Origin: Christensenella sp. UBA1685 | GTDB taxonomy: Bacteria; Bacillota; Clostridia; Christensenellales; CAG-138 | Assembly: GCA_002320595.1 (NCBI GenBank) | Contig: DCKB01000031.1 | Coordinates: 12,339-76,338 of the forward strand | Direction: 5' to 3' | Length of the DNA: 64,000 nucleotides | Shown here: positions 25,619 to 35,000 of the stretch, one piece after another | Numbering within the stretch: the first letter of the stretch is position 1 | How the letters are laid out: each line of letters starts with the position of its first letter | Notes under the pieces: generated by a model | The model's input: the letters and a program-made list of their open reading frames with translations, nothing else | The model's database searches: none | What the model was told of the DNA's origin: nothing | Translations under genes and position numbers: made by a program

Positions 25619-26386
25619 TCAAATCTCCTCCATCTCTAGCATCACGGGGCAATGATCGCTGCCCATTACCTCCGGCAAAATGCTGCTTTCTTCAATGCAG
25701 CCGCGGATGCGCTCGCTTACAAGGAAATAGTCGATGCGCCACCCCGCGTTATTGGCCCGGGCATTGTACATGTAGCTCCACCAGGAATAGGCGCCGGTCT
25801 TGTCCGGATACAGGTAGCGGAACGTATCCACAAAGCCGCTGGCGAGAAGCTCCGTGAACTTTGCGCGCTCCTCATCCGTGAAGCCCGCGTTGCCGCGGTT
25901 GGATTTTGCATTTTTTAGATCTATCTCCTGATGTGCCACGTTCAGGTCGCCGCAGATGACAACGGGCTTCTTTGCGTCGAGCGATTTCAAGTATGCACGG
26001 AAAGCGTCCTCCCAGTCCATCCGGTAGGAAAGGCGGGTCAGTTCCCGCTGGGCGTTGGGCGTATAGCACGTCACAAAATAGAACTCCTCAAATTCCAGCG
26101 TGATCACGCGCCCTTCCGGCGCGAAGCCGAGCTCCGCCTCATCCGGCAGGCCATAGCTGACCGCAAGCGGCGGGATGCGTGTGAACACCGCCGTGCCGGA
26201 ATATCCCTTCTTCACGGCGCTGTGCCAATACTGCTCGTAGCCCTCAAACGCAAGCTCGATTTGGTGCGGTTGAAGCTTTGTCTCCTGCAGGGCGACTATA
26301 TCCGCATCGATGATGCGGAAAAATTCTTCAAACCCTTTCCCCAGACAGGCACGAAGGCCGTTTACATTCCATGATACAAAGCGCAT
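25619..26386 (-). CDS. exoA: Exodeoxyribonuclease III (AP endonuclease)
   Basis: 255 residues of the Xth/ExoA family. MRFVSWNVNGLRA opens the protein, VALQETKLQ carries the metal Glu, VICGDLNVAH the catalytic Asp-x-Asn, and GSDHCPV the catalytic His. Cleaves DNA 5' to abasic sites in base excision repair. GGAGGGGGAAA precedes ATG 26386; an in-frame extension to 26506 has no ribosome site. First gene of an operon with the MazG-like protein and the hydrolase. A copy of its 3' end persists at 24117-24263. Confidence 0.95.
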   Translation of the reverse strand: MRFVSWNVNGLRACLGKGFEEFFRIIDADIVALQETKLQPHQIELAFEGYEQYWHSAVKKGYSGTAVFTRIPPLAVSYGLPDEAELGFAPEGRVITLEFEEFYFVTCYTPNAQRELTRLSYRMDWEDAFRAYLKSLDAKKPVVICGDLNVAHQEIDLKNAKSNRGNAGFTDEERAKFTELLASGFVDTFRYLYPDKTGAYSWWSYMYNARANNAGWRIDYFLVSERIRGCIEESSILPEVMGSDHCPVMLEMEEI

Positions 26387-26423
26387 AGCGTTTCCCCCTC
26401 CATTTTTGCCGGCCTTTTTCCCG

Positions 26424-28085
26424 CTAGTCTTCCCGGTAAAAGGTGTTGCCGCCGATGAATTCCCGAAGGATGCTCGTGGGGGGAATTTCGTCCTCCACAT
26501 CCGCATCCAAAATATAATTGAGGAATTTTACGATATCGCGCGTCTCGGCGTAATATTTGCTTGTAGGCGGCACCTCGCGCAGGAGCGGATAAACATACTT
26601 TTTCAACACGGCAATTTCATAAACGAGCGTTGTGTTAAACAGTGCGTCGGCATGCTCCTGATAGGGGAAAATCCACGTTTCCTCGCCCCGGCGCACCGAA
26701 GGCCACATGGAAAGCGTATGCTCCATAGATGCGCCCCGCGTTTCATAATCCCGCACAAGGCGGCGCAGCAGGCGCACATCCGTGGTGCGGATGCGGTTAT
26801 GGTCGTCAAGGTTCAGCGTAGTCAGCGCGCTTACATACACGCGGAATACCGCATCATCCGGCACTTCCTGCGTCAGCAGCAGCGGATTCAGGCCGTGGAT
26901 GCCTTCGATGATGAGCGGCTGGTCCGCCTTTACGGAAAGCACACTCCCTTCCGGAGCACGTTTGCCGGTTTTAAAGTCGAAACGGGGCACCTCAACCTCC
27001 TCGCCGCGCAGAAGCGCCGCAAGATCATGGTTGAAGCGCGGAATATCAAGCGTATTGATGTGTTCAAGATCCATCTCCCCGTGTTCATCGCGCGGGATCA
27101 CATCGCGGTCCAGATAGTAATTGTCCAACGAAAGCATGATGGGATCCTGCGCAAGCACGCGAAGCTGCGTTGCGATGCGGTTCGCGCTTGTGGTCTTTCC
27201 GGATGAGCTCGGCCCTGCAACCATCACTGCGCGCGCCTTTTTTGCAACGATGGCATCCGCGATTGCCGCATAGCTTTTTTCGTGCAGCGCTTCGCTTACG
27301 CGCACAATTTCACGGATGCTGCCGTTTTCCACACGCGTATTCAATTCGTTCACGGTATCGCAATGCATGAGTTTGCCCCAGGCATCGCTCTGGCGGAATA
27401 CGGACGCAAGCTTCGTCATGTCCGTGTATTCCGAAGGGACGTCCGGTTCATCCTTGCGGGGCATGAGCATGATCACCGCCCCATCCATGAACTTGAGCCG
27501 AAACACATCCGCATATTCGGTGCCGGGCGCCATTTCGCCGTAAAAATAATCCTTGTAATCCCCAAGGCAATATACGTCGAAATAGCTGAACTTGCGCCAC
27601 TTCAGAAGCCGTGCCTTATCAAGCTGGCCGTCCTTTTCAAAGAATGCGATCGCCTCGTCAATGGAAAGACGCCTGCGCTCAAGCGGCAATGCCGCGCGGA
27701 TAATGAGGCGCATTTCGCTTTCAAGGCGCAGCACATCCTGCTCGGTCAATTCGGGGTCTTTTTCGATTGTAATGTACAGCCCCGGCCCGAGGGAATAGCG
27801 CACCTGCACGCGCGCCGCGGGGAAAAGCCTGCGCACCGCGGCAATCAGGATGAACTGCAGCGTACGTTCATAAACGCGGCGGCCCGTTTCTTCCCCATAG
27901 CGCAAAAGATGCACGTCCACGTCTTTAAACGGCGTATAGCGCAGGCTGAATACCTCGCCGCCAATCTGTGCCGCGAGCGGGCGTTTGCGCAGTGAAATGC
28001 TGTCCAATTCAAGTTTTTTTACCGCATCCAGCAGGCTTTCGCCATGCTTGAGTTCTGCGGCGACTCCGTCCACCGTTACCTTCAT
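26424..28085 (-). CDS. TGS/threonyl-tRNA synthetase-like editing domain fused to uridine kinase
   Basis: 553 residues. The N-terminal 270 residues resemble the TGS and second additional domains of threonyl-tRNA synthetase (LKHGESLLDAVKKL; SLRYTPFKDVDVHLL), without the tRNA synthetase core. Residues about 285-553 are a phosphoribulokinase/uridine kinase domain with GPSSSGKTTSANR and DNYYLDRD. This composite is well known in Clostridia and Thermotogae and is annotated as nucleoside kinase; the editing-like part has no proven role. GGAGGTTTATT leads to ATG 28085. Confidence 0.9.
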   Translation of the reverse strand: MKVTVDGVAAELKHGESLLDAVKKLELDSISLRKRPLAAQIGGEVFSLRYTPFKDVDVHLLRYGEETGRRVYERTLQFILIAAVRRLFPAARVQVRYSLGPGLYITIEKDPELTEQDVLRLESEMRLIIRAALPLERRRLSIDEAIAFFEKDGQLDKARLLKWRKFSYFDVYCLGDYKDYFYGEMAPGTEYADVFRLKFMDGAVIMLMPRKDEPDVPSEYTDMTKLASVFRQSDAWGKLMHCDTVNELNTRVENGSIREIVRVSEALHEKSYAAIADAIVAKKARAVMVAGPSSSGKTTSANRIATQLRVLAQDPIMLSLDNYYLDRDVIPRDEHGEMDLEHINTLDIPRFNHDLAALLRGEEVEVPRFDFKTGKRAPEGSVLSVKADQPLIIEGIHGLNPLLLTQEVPDDAVFRVYVSALTTLNLDDHNRIRTTDVRLLRRLVRDYETRGASMEHTLSMWPSVRRGEETWIFPYQEHADALFNTTLVYEIAVLKKYVYPLLREVPPTSKYYAETRDIVKFLNYILDADVEDEIPPTSILREFIGGNTFYRED

Positions 28086-28221
28086 AATAAACCTCCATCT
28101 CTGGAATAGAAACTTCGTGCGCTGTTTAGATTATCATTATACCGCAAATCCCCGCTCCATACAGCAAACTGTGGCAAAATTTGAAATATTGCCGAATTTT
28201 TCAAACTTTAGCCAATATATC

Positions 28222-28230
28222 TGCTATAAT
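28222..28230 (+). promoter_or_regulatory. Extended -10 promoter of the spoVB-like/mazG operon
   Basis: TGCTATAAT fits an extended -10; there is no good -35. About 100 nt of leader precede the first gene. Confidence 0.5.
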
Positions 28231-28331
28231 GGATCGGGGCCGTTTTTGCCGCCGACGCGGTCATGCGCCCTTTTGCGCGGCTCCGCCTTCTGTGCGGTCG
28301 CACGCGGCATTGTTGTTGAAGCAGGTGTTTT

Positions 28332-29948
28332 ATGGAAAAGAAGCAATCCTCCTTTGTACAGGGCGCGGCAATCCTCGGCGCTGCGGGCCTTATCGTAAAA
28401 ATCATCGGTGCGCTGTTCCGGGTACCGCTTGCCAACCAGGTCGGCCCGGAGGGCATGAGCTACTATGAAGTCGCTTATCCGTATTATTCCGGCCTTCTTG
28501 TGATCGCGTCCGCCGGGCTTCCGACGGCAATCTCGAAGCTTGTGAGCGAACGCGTGACCATGCGCGACTACCGCGGCGCACGCGAGGTATTTCAAACCGC
28601 GCAAAAGCTCCTTTGCGGCATTGGCATCGTGCTGGGCCTTTTGATGTTCCTGCTGGCCAAACCGCTTGCCGCAAGCTCCGGCCTTGATGCGGCCTACCTT
28701 TCTTTTCAGGCATTCGCACCCGCGCTCCTGTTTGTTTCCATCATGTGCGCATATCGCGGCTATCTGCAGGGCATGCAGCAGATGACCGGCACCGCCGTAT
28801 CCCAGATTGTTGAGCAGCTCGGCAAGCTTGTCATCGGCCTTGCCCTTGCGGTAAAGCTTTTGCCCAAAGGCCCCGAATATGCGGCTATGGGCGCGATCAT
28901 CGGTGTGACGGCGAGCGAGCTGATCGCACTTGTTGTGATTTGGCTGATGTACCGCCTGAAAAAGCGCAGCTTTGATGCAAAGCTGCGCAGAAGCCCCAAA
29001 ACACAGCCGCGCGGTTTCGGCATTATCTCAAAAAATCTTTTGCAAATTGCAGTCCCCGTTACCATCGGCGCTTCCATCAGCTCGCTTGCAGGCATTGTGG
29101 ATGTGGCGCTCATCATCAATATTCTGACCGACAACCTCGGCTATGAAACGTCGCTTGCGCAGACCGCTTTTTCGCTGTTGCGCACCAATGTAACGACGCT
29201 CACCAATATGCCCGGCGTACTCACTATGGCGCTTGCGATGAGCCTTGTGCCCGCGATTTCGGCGGCAATGGCCAAGCGGGACAGCGCGAGCGTGCGCAAT
29301 GCTTCCCGCATGGGGTTAAAGCTTGCGCTCATCATCGGCCTGCCGTGCGCCACCGGCCTTTTTGTGCTTGCAAAGCCCATCCTTTCCCTGCTTTATCCGC
29401 GTTTGACCGAAGCGGAGCTTGCCCTCGCTGCCGACCTGATGCACACAGCTGCCATCGGCGTAGTTTTTCTTTCCATGGTGCAGACGATGACCGGGGTCCT
29501 GCAAGGGATGGGGAAGCAGAACGTGCCCGTGTTCAACCTGTTCATCGGCTTTCTGCTGAAAGTTGTGACACTGATTTTCCTTATGAACCTTCCTTCGGTA
29601 AACATTCAGGGTGCAGCGGTTTCCACCGTGGTATGCTACGCGTTCGCCGGCATCGCGGACACCATCTATACGGCGCGGCGCGCAAGGCTTAAGCTCCCTT
29701 TGTTTGATGTGTTCGGCAAACCGCTCTCCGCATCGCTCGCCATGGGCGCCGCCGTACACTTTGCTTATGCCGCTCTGGCAAAGAGCGGCCATACTACGCT
29801 TGCAACGCTTGGTGCAGTTTGTGCGGGCGTTGCCGTATACGCAGTGCTTGTCGTGCTGCTTCGCATGTTCTCCTATGACGAGCTTGCGCTGATCCCGGGC
29901 GGCACAAAGCTGCGCCGCCTGCTGTACCCGAAAGGACAAAACAAATGA
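28332..29948 (+). CDS. MOP-superfamily lipid flippase, SpoVB/MurJ-like
   Basis: 538 residues with about 14 membrane helices and a MATE/MOP layout. The opening SFVQGAAILGAAGLIVKIIGA and GPEGMSYYEVAYPYY are characteristic of the SpoVB group, which exports lipid-linked peptidoglycan precursors for the spore cortex; related members serve as general lipid II flippases. AGGTG precedes the ATG. It overlaps the YabN/MazG gene by 4 bp (ATGA), a pairing that also occurs near spoVT in Bacillus. Confidence 0.88.
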   Translation: MEKKQSSFVQGAAILGAAGLIVKIIGALFRVPLANQVGPEGMSYYEVAYPYYSGLLVIASAGLPTAISKLVSERVTMRDYRGAREVFQTAQKLLCGIGIVLGLLMFLLAKPLAASSGLDAAYLSFQAFAPALLFVSIMCAYRGYLQGMQQMTGTAVSQIVEQLGKLVIGLALAVKLLPKGPEYAAMGAIIGVTASELIALVVIWLMYRLKKRSFDAKLRRSPKTQPRGFGIISKNLLQIAVPVTIGASISSLAGIVDVALIINILTDNLGYETSLAQTAFSLLRTNVTTLTNMPGVLTMALAMSLVPAISAAMAKRDSASVRNASRMGLKLALIIGLPCATGLFVLAKPILSLLYPRLTEAELALAADLMHTAAIGVVFLSMVQTMTGVLQGMGKQNVPVFNLFIGFLLKVVTLIFLMNLPSVNIQGAAVSTVVCYAFAGIADTIYTARRARLKLPLFDVFGKPLSASLAMGAAVHFAYAALAKSGHTTLATLGAVCAGVAVYAVLVVLLRMFSYDELALIPGGTKLRRLLYPKGQNK

Positions 29949-31387
29949 AAACCATTACCATCGCGCCGCTTGCGACGCCAAGAAGCATTTCCCTTGCCGT
30001 TTGGGATGCGGTAACACATGCCCCCCGCCTGTTTTTGCAGACGTCGGAACACCCTTCCGCCCGCCGCATATGCGAGGCGGGCATTCCCTTTGAAAGCATG
30101 GATGACCTTTACTGCGCAGCCGAAGACTTCGATGCGCTCAACGCAGCAATTGCAGCGCGCCTTTTTTCGGCACCGGAGGAGGATGTGGTCTATGCCGTGC
30201 CAGGCCGCGGCGTGGGGCAAGCCCAGCTTGAAACGATCCGGCAGGCAGCCGAAGCGGCCGGGGTGCAGGTGGTGCTTCTGCCCGCCTCCGGCTATGCGGA
30301 AGCCGCGCTGGCATCGCTGCCTGTACCGTTTGCAGCGGACAGCCTGCGCATCCTTCCCGCAACCGCACTCCCCTGCCGTTTGGACCCCTATGTGCCGCTG
30401 TGCGTTGAAGAACTTGACACGCGGATGCGCGCAAGCGAAGTGAAGCTCGCGCTCCTTGAATATTATCCGGATGAATTCCCCGTCTGGCTCTGCACCATGG
30501 ACGACGCCGGCGATTACTCCGTCCGCTCCCTGCCGCTTTACGCGCTGGACAGGCAGGAAGGCTTCTTCGCCGCAAGTACGCTTATCCTGCGCGCAGCAGC
30601 GTTTGACGAGCTTTCCCGCCACGGTCTGGAAGGGCTTGAGCGCGTGATGAAACGCCTGCGCGCACCCGGCGGCTGCCCTTGGGATGCGGAACAAACACAC
30701 GAATCGCTGCGCAGCGATCTTCTGGAAGAAGCATACGAGGTGCTGGATGCCATCGACCGGGAGGACGCGGACGCGCTGTGTGAGGAACTCGGAGACCTCC
30801 TTCTGCAGGTGGTGTTCCATGCGGAGATCGAGGAGGAACTGCGCGTGTTCAACCTTCGAGACGTCTGCACCGGAATTGTGCAAAAGCTCGTTTACCGGCA
30901 CCCGCATGTTTTCGGCGAAACGCGCGTGAATGGTTCGGATGAAGTGCTTGTCAATTGGGAAAACTTAAAGAAGAAGGAAAAGCATCAGGAGACGGTCGCT
31001 GATATGATGAACGCCGTGCCTCATGGCTTCCCCGCCTTAATGCGCGCAAAGAAGGTTCAAAAAAAAGCCGCGCATGTGGGATTTGACTGGCCCGACCCAA
31101 ACGGTGCACTGGACAAGATTGAGGAAGAAACGCATGAGCTCCGCGAAGCCTTAGCACAGCAGGAAAGCGAAGCCCGCATCAGCGAAGAGCTGGGGGATCT
31201 GCTTTTCTCGGTGGTCAATGCGGCGCGGCTGCTCCACCTGGATGGAGAGCTTGCCCTTGCTGCGTCGACTGAAAAATTTGTCACACGGTTCACAAAAATG
31301 GAGCAACTTGTTTTATCCGAGGGGCTCTCGCTCGAAGCGTTAGGCCTTCCTGCGCTGGACGTATTCTGGGAGCGCGTAAAGGGCTGA
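29945..31387 (+). CDS. mazG: YabN-type protein: degenerate tetrapyrrole methylase domain plus MazG
   Basis: 480 residues. Residues about 230-480 are a double MazG domain: RAPGGCPWDAEQTHESLR, LLEEAYEVLDAI and EELGDLLLQVVFHAEI, then a second EEETHELREA and EELGDLLFSVVNAARLL, which hydrolyses nucleoside triphosphates to monophosphate and pyrophosphate. The N-terminal 220 residues align with the tetrapyrrole methylase-like part of YabN (DVVYAVPG is kept), but the usual glycine-rich G-x-G-x-G-D start is replaced by PLATPRS, so it probably does not bind SAM normally. Translationally coupled to the SpoVB-like gene. Confidence 0.9.
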   Translation: MKTITIAPLATPRSISLAVWDAVTHAPRLFLQTSEHPSARRICEAGIPFESMDDLYCAAEDFDALNAAIAARLFSAPEEDVVYAVPGRGVGQAQLETIRQAAEAAGVQVVLLPASGYAEAALASLPVPFAADSLRILPATALPCRLDPYVPLCVEELDTRMRASEVKLALLEYYPDEFPVWLCTMDDAGDYSVRSLPLYALDRQEGFFAASTLILRAAAFDELSRHGLEGLERVMKRLRAPGGCPWDAEQTHESLRSDLLEEAYEVLDAIDREDADALCEELGDLLLQVVFHAEIEEELRVFNLRDVCTGIVQKLVYRHPHVFGETRVNGSDEVLVNWENLKKKEKHQETVADMMNAVPHGFPALMRAKKVQKKAAHVGFDWPDPNGALDKIEEETHELREALAQQESEARISEELGDLLFSVVNAARLLHLDGELALAASTEKFVTRFTKMEQLVLSEGLSLEALGLPALDVFWERVKG

Positions 31388-31416
31388 TTTTATAGGAAAT
31401 TTGGGCAAAATAGGGC

Positions 31417-31445
31417 TTGTACAATCGCGGAAAGGCTGATACAAT
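31417..31445 (+). promoter_or_regulatory. Promoter of hup
   Basis: TTGTAC, 17 bp, TACAAT, 45 bp before the HU start codon. Confidence 0.65.
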
Positions 31446-31490
31446 AAATGGCGGACAAAATCCGTTTAATACATCAGGAGGATATAAGAC

Positions 31491-31763
31491 ATGAATAAAA
31501 CCGAATTGATCGCAGCCGTAGCCGAAAAGAGCGGCATCTCCAAGAAGGACGCTGAAAAGGCCGTTAGCGCTGCGCTTACCACCATCACGGAAGCACTTCA
31601 GGCTGGCGACAAGGTTCAGCTGGTTGGCTTTGGTGTATTTGAAGTTCGCGAGCGTCCCGCGCACAAGGGCCACAACCCCATGACCGGCGCCGAAATCGAA
31701 ATCGCCGCGAGCAAAGCCCCCGCCTTCAAGGCCGGCAAAGCGCTCAAGGAAGCTCTCAACTGA
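31491..31763 (+). CDS. hup: DNA-binding protein HU
   Basis: 90 residues, the normal HU length. MNKTELIAAVAEKSGISKKD begins the protein; GFGVFEVRERPAHKGHNP is the DNA-binding arm with the intercalating Pro. It compacts and bends chromosomal DNA as a dimer. AGGAGG precedes the ATG by 8 bp. The genes upstream (spoVB-like, mazG) and HU commonly occur together in Bacillota. Its terminator region contains an inserted repeat. Confidence 0.97.
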   Translation: MNKTELIAAVAEKSGISKKDAEKAVSAALTTITEALQAGDKVQLVGFGVFEVRERPAHKGHNPMTGAEIEIAASKAPAFKAGKALKEALN

Positions 31764-31779
31764 TTTATTTAAACATGAA

Positions 31780-31805
31780 AAGCGCGAACCTTGCGGTTCG
31801 CGCTT
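31780..31805. repeat. First copy of a 26-bp terminator hairpin, without T run
   Basis: Arms AAGCGCGAACC and GGTTCGCGCTT around TTGC. An exact second copy lies at 32004-32029. This copy is followed by CAGTC instead of T residues and probably no longer terminates well. Confidence 0.8.
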
Positions 31806-31810
31806 CAGTC

Positions 31811-31998
31811 TGTCGAAAAAGTCTCTCCGGGATTGTCAAGGGCCGCAGTCCTTGACTTGCAATCGCGAGCGGCGACAGGTGTGGCGCGAGCGAAAAGCCT
31901 TGCCGCGCAAGGCTTTCTTTGCACGGAGCGCTGGCCGCGCCACCGGCGCAAGCGCGACGTGAAATCCTCGATCAAGTGGCGCTGCCACTTGATCGACA
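31811..31998. repeat. Hairpin-rich element with terminal inverted repeats, copy 2
   Basis: 188 bp bounded by TGTCGAAAAA and TTGATCGACA. It shares with copy 1 the left end, the following GGGATTGTCAAGGG-CCTTGACTT hairpin, and the right-end hairpin with a GTGGC/GCCAC core; it also holds AAAGCCTTGC/GCAAGGCTTT. The right-end stem is AAAAA/TTTTT in copy 1 and ATCAA/TTGAT here, a compensating change. It sits between two identical 26-bp hairpins. Confidence 0.7.
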
Positions 31999-32003
31999 GC
32001 CTC

Positions 32004-32034
32004 AAGCGCGAACCTTGCGGTTCGCGCTTTTTAA
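32004..32034 (+). terminator. Terminator of hup (second hairpin copy, with T run)
   Basis: The same 26-bp hairpin as at 31780, here followed by TTTTTAAATG. It is likely the original hup terminator and may also serve the convergent SpoIID-like gene. Confidence 0.8.
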
Positions 32035-32044
32035 ATGCTTTTGT

Positions 32045-35000
32045 TTATCCGAGCTTTATATAATCGGCAACAGCAAAGCCAAAGGTACCATTTTGGCTCA
32101 GGAAGCACCAGCCGTCAAAAATCATATAAACCATAACGGATGCTTTGCTCGGCATCAGCCGTATGACCTTGCTCGAAGTGCTCATGCCTTGCCTGAGGTT
32201 GACTTCTGCAGTGGTCCTGGTTTCAATGGGCGCGACTGTATCGCTCACGCGCGCAATGCCCGCCGAGCCGGAGCTTTTGACCTTTACATAGGATTTATAG
32301 GCAAAGCCTGCACGTCCGTTGTAGAGCACATAATACCATTCTCCGGTTTCGCCCAAAATTTTAAGTTCTTCCCCCTGTTTCAGCGTTGCAAGCACGCTTC
32401 CGCCCGTTGTGGAAGGTTTGTCCCTGAAATTGAGTTTTCCCGTGGCCGCACCTGTTGCAAGCTGGACTCCTTCCCCGGAGGACGTTTCGCCCTCCGGCGC
32501 GGAACTGCCGCCCTCCGGCGTGACGCTGCCCGCGCCTTCCTCGCTCTGCGCAATCACCTTCACATATTTTGCGTAAAGGTATCCGCGCGTGCCGTTATAT
32601 TCAGCCGCATACCAGCCGTCTGAAAGCGAATAGAGCGTAACCGTTTCCCCGCTTCTGATCTGGCCAAGCTTTTTGGACGATGAGGAAGCGTGTTCCCGGA
32701 AGTTAACCTTTGCCGTAGTTTGTCCCAAGCCGAGGATATCCGGCACGGTAAGCTCCGAAGTTTCCTCTTTGTCGCTGCTTTCCTTCTCTGGAAGCGCAAC
32801 CGTCACATTGATGTATTTTGAGCTCACATAGCCTGTCCGTTCGCCGACCGACACCCGATACCACCCATCCGTAAGCGCGTGCAGCGTAAGTTCCAGATCT
32901 TTTTTGAGCGTTCCGAACGACGGGTAGGATGTCCCCGGTCCTTCCCGGAAATTCACATTCCCCGTGGTAATGCCTTTGCCCGTCTCCGGCTTAGGTTCCT
33001 CCGGCAAAACCGGCCTACCGTCGCTTCCGAGCGTAACCTTTTCCCCCGTCAGCTCCACATAATCGGCATATAGGAACCCAAATTGGCCGTCCACTGCCGC
33101 ATAATACCAATTCCCGCTCTTTTTCAAAACATAAACGCCAGTATTTTTTTCAAGCTGCCGCAGCCTGGCACTTGCGCTTGAAGCGTCTGCGCGGAAGTTC
33201 ACCCCGCTTCGCGTCACCAAACCCGCCTCGGCAGAATAGGTCGGCTCCGGCTTTGCGGTTTGTTCAGGCGTAGGCAAAGGTACTGCTTGCGCCAATTTTA
33301 CGTATTGCGCGCTTACATAGCCGTAAACGCCCTCAACGCTCACATAATACCAGCCGTTTTGCAGCGCGTATGCCGTGAGTTCCGTGCCGCGCGCAAGCTT
33401 TTTCAGGCTGCTGTAGCTTGTGGCAGGCCCTGTTCTGAAGTTCACATCCTTTGCTGTGATGCTTCCCGTGCCGAGAATGGCAGGCTGATCCGGCGTGGGT
33501 GACGGCACAGGCGTAGCCGTTGGCGCAGGCGTTTGCCCCTCCAGCGGAACAAAGTCGACATAGTCGGCGCTGACGTAACCATCATACCCATCCACAACCG
33601 AACGGTACCAGCTTCCCGACTTTCCATAAACCGGGATCCTGCTTCCCTTTGTAAGTTTCCCATAGCTTTCGTATTCCGTGCCGGGGCCTTTGCGGAAGTT
33701 CACATTGCCCGTAACCGTGCCATAGCCTGTAAGCGTCAATCCTTCCGGAACCTCAGATACGTCCGGAGTTTCGCCCGGCTTCACAGGGTCTGCGGGTTCT
33801 GAAACCGCAATTGTGGAAAACGATGCGCCCGGATAATAAAAGCGCAGAATGTCACGATAATTCCAGCCTTCGAGCGCGCGTTGCTGCGCGCCTCGCTGGC
33901 TCATTCCCACTCCATGGCCCCATCGGGCATGGTAGATAACATAGCAGCCGGAAGATGCGTCATATTCCCCCCAATACGTACGCAAGGCAGCGTTTGTAAA
34001 TACGCCGTAGGTAAAAAGGTCGGCCACATTGAAGTCAAGCTCAATGTCATCGTAAAGATACCCGCCCGCAATGACGCCAAGCCTCATTTTCACGCGCGTC
34101 ATGTTGCGCGTCACGTCATTGTAGCGGGGCGAATACACCTCCACAGCCTTAATGAGCTCCAAACCTGTCGGCATCACGCCGATCACTGCTCCCGCTTTGG
34201 TCAGAATCATTTCATACAGCGCCCGGCTGATGGAACCCGCCTCGTTGATGGGGATCTTAACTTTTTCAATTGGGCTCATCGTGTTTTTAAGATCGTATTC
34301 ATCCAGGCTGATGGCATACCCCGCATTTGTGCCCTTGCCTGTGCTCCAAGCGTATGTCACAAGACTGGTTTCCCCGCCATTGCTTGCAGCGTAATACGTG
34401 CAGAGCATGGAGCCGTTCACGGTAAGAATTTCACCGAGCGTTTCATCTACCGCCCGGATTACGTTTGTGTTGGACGGCGTATACCCTTTATAGACCTGGT
34501 CTGTGGACGTATCGCCGATGTAGTATTCCGCATTGCCGGTTTTCATGCAGGTGAGCACATAGCATTTGGCTGCAATGGCCTGCGCCTTGAGCGCCTCAAT
34601 GGGAAACGTGTTGCTCATTTCATGCCCGACGACTCCATACAGATAATGCGCTAGAGGCACGACATTGACAACCTGCAAAAAACCGCTTGAAAGAACGCGC
34701 ACGTTAAAATGGCCGAGGTAAGAACGCGAGTTAAAATACATATAACCCGCAGAGGGCTTCATCTGCGCCCGCATAATGGAAACGGACGCGCCGGTATACA
34801 GCTCGCCCTCTCCCGAATGGGACACGCTCAGCGTGCCATCCAGATTTGTACGCAAAGTGAGCGTGCCGCCTTGAAAGGACGCTCCGTTTTCGTTGATAAA
34901 ATATTCGCCTTTTACGCTCATGGAAAGCACGGTAGCGTTGTTGGTCGTCAGTTTGACCTTGATGGTACTGTAATCTGCCGCAGCGGATGCCTGGGGTGCA

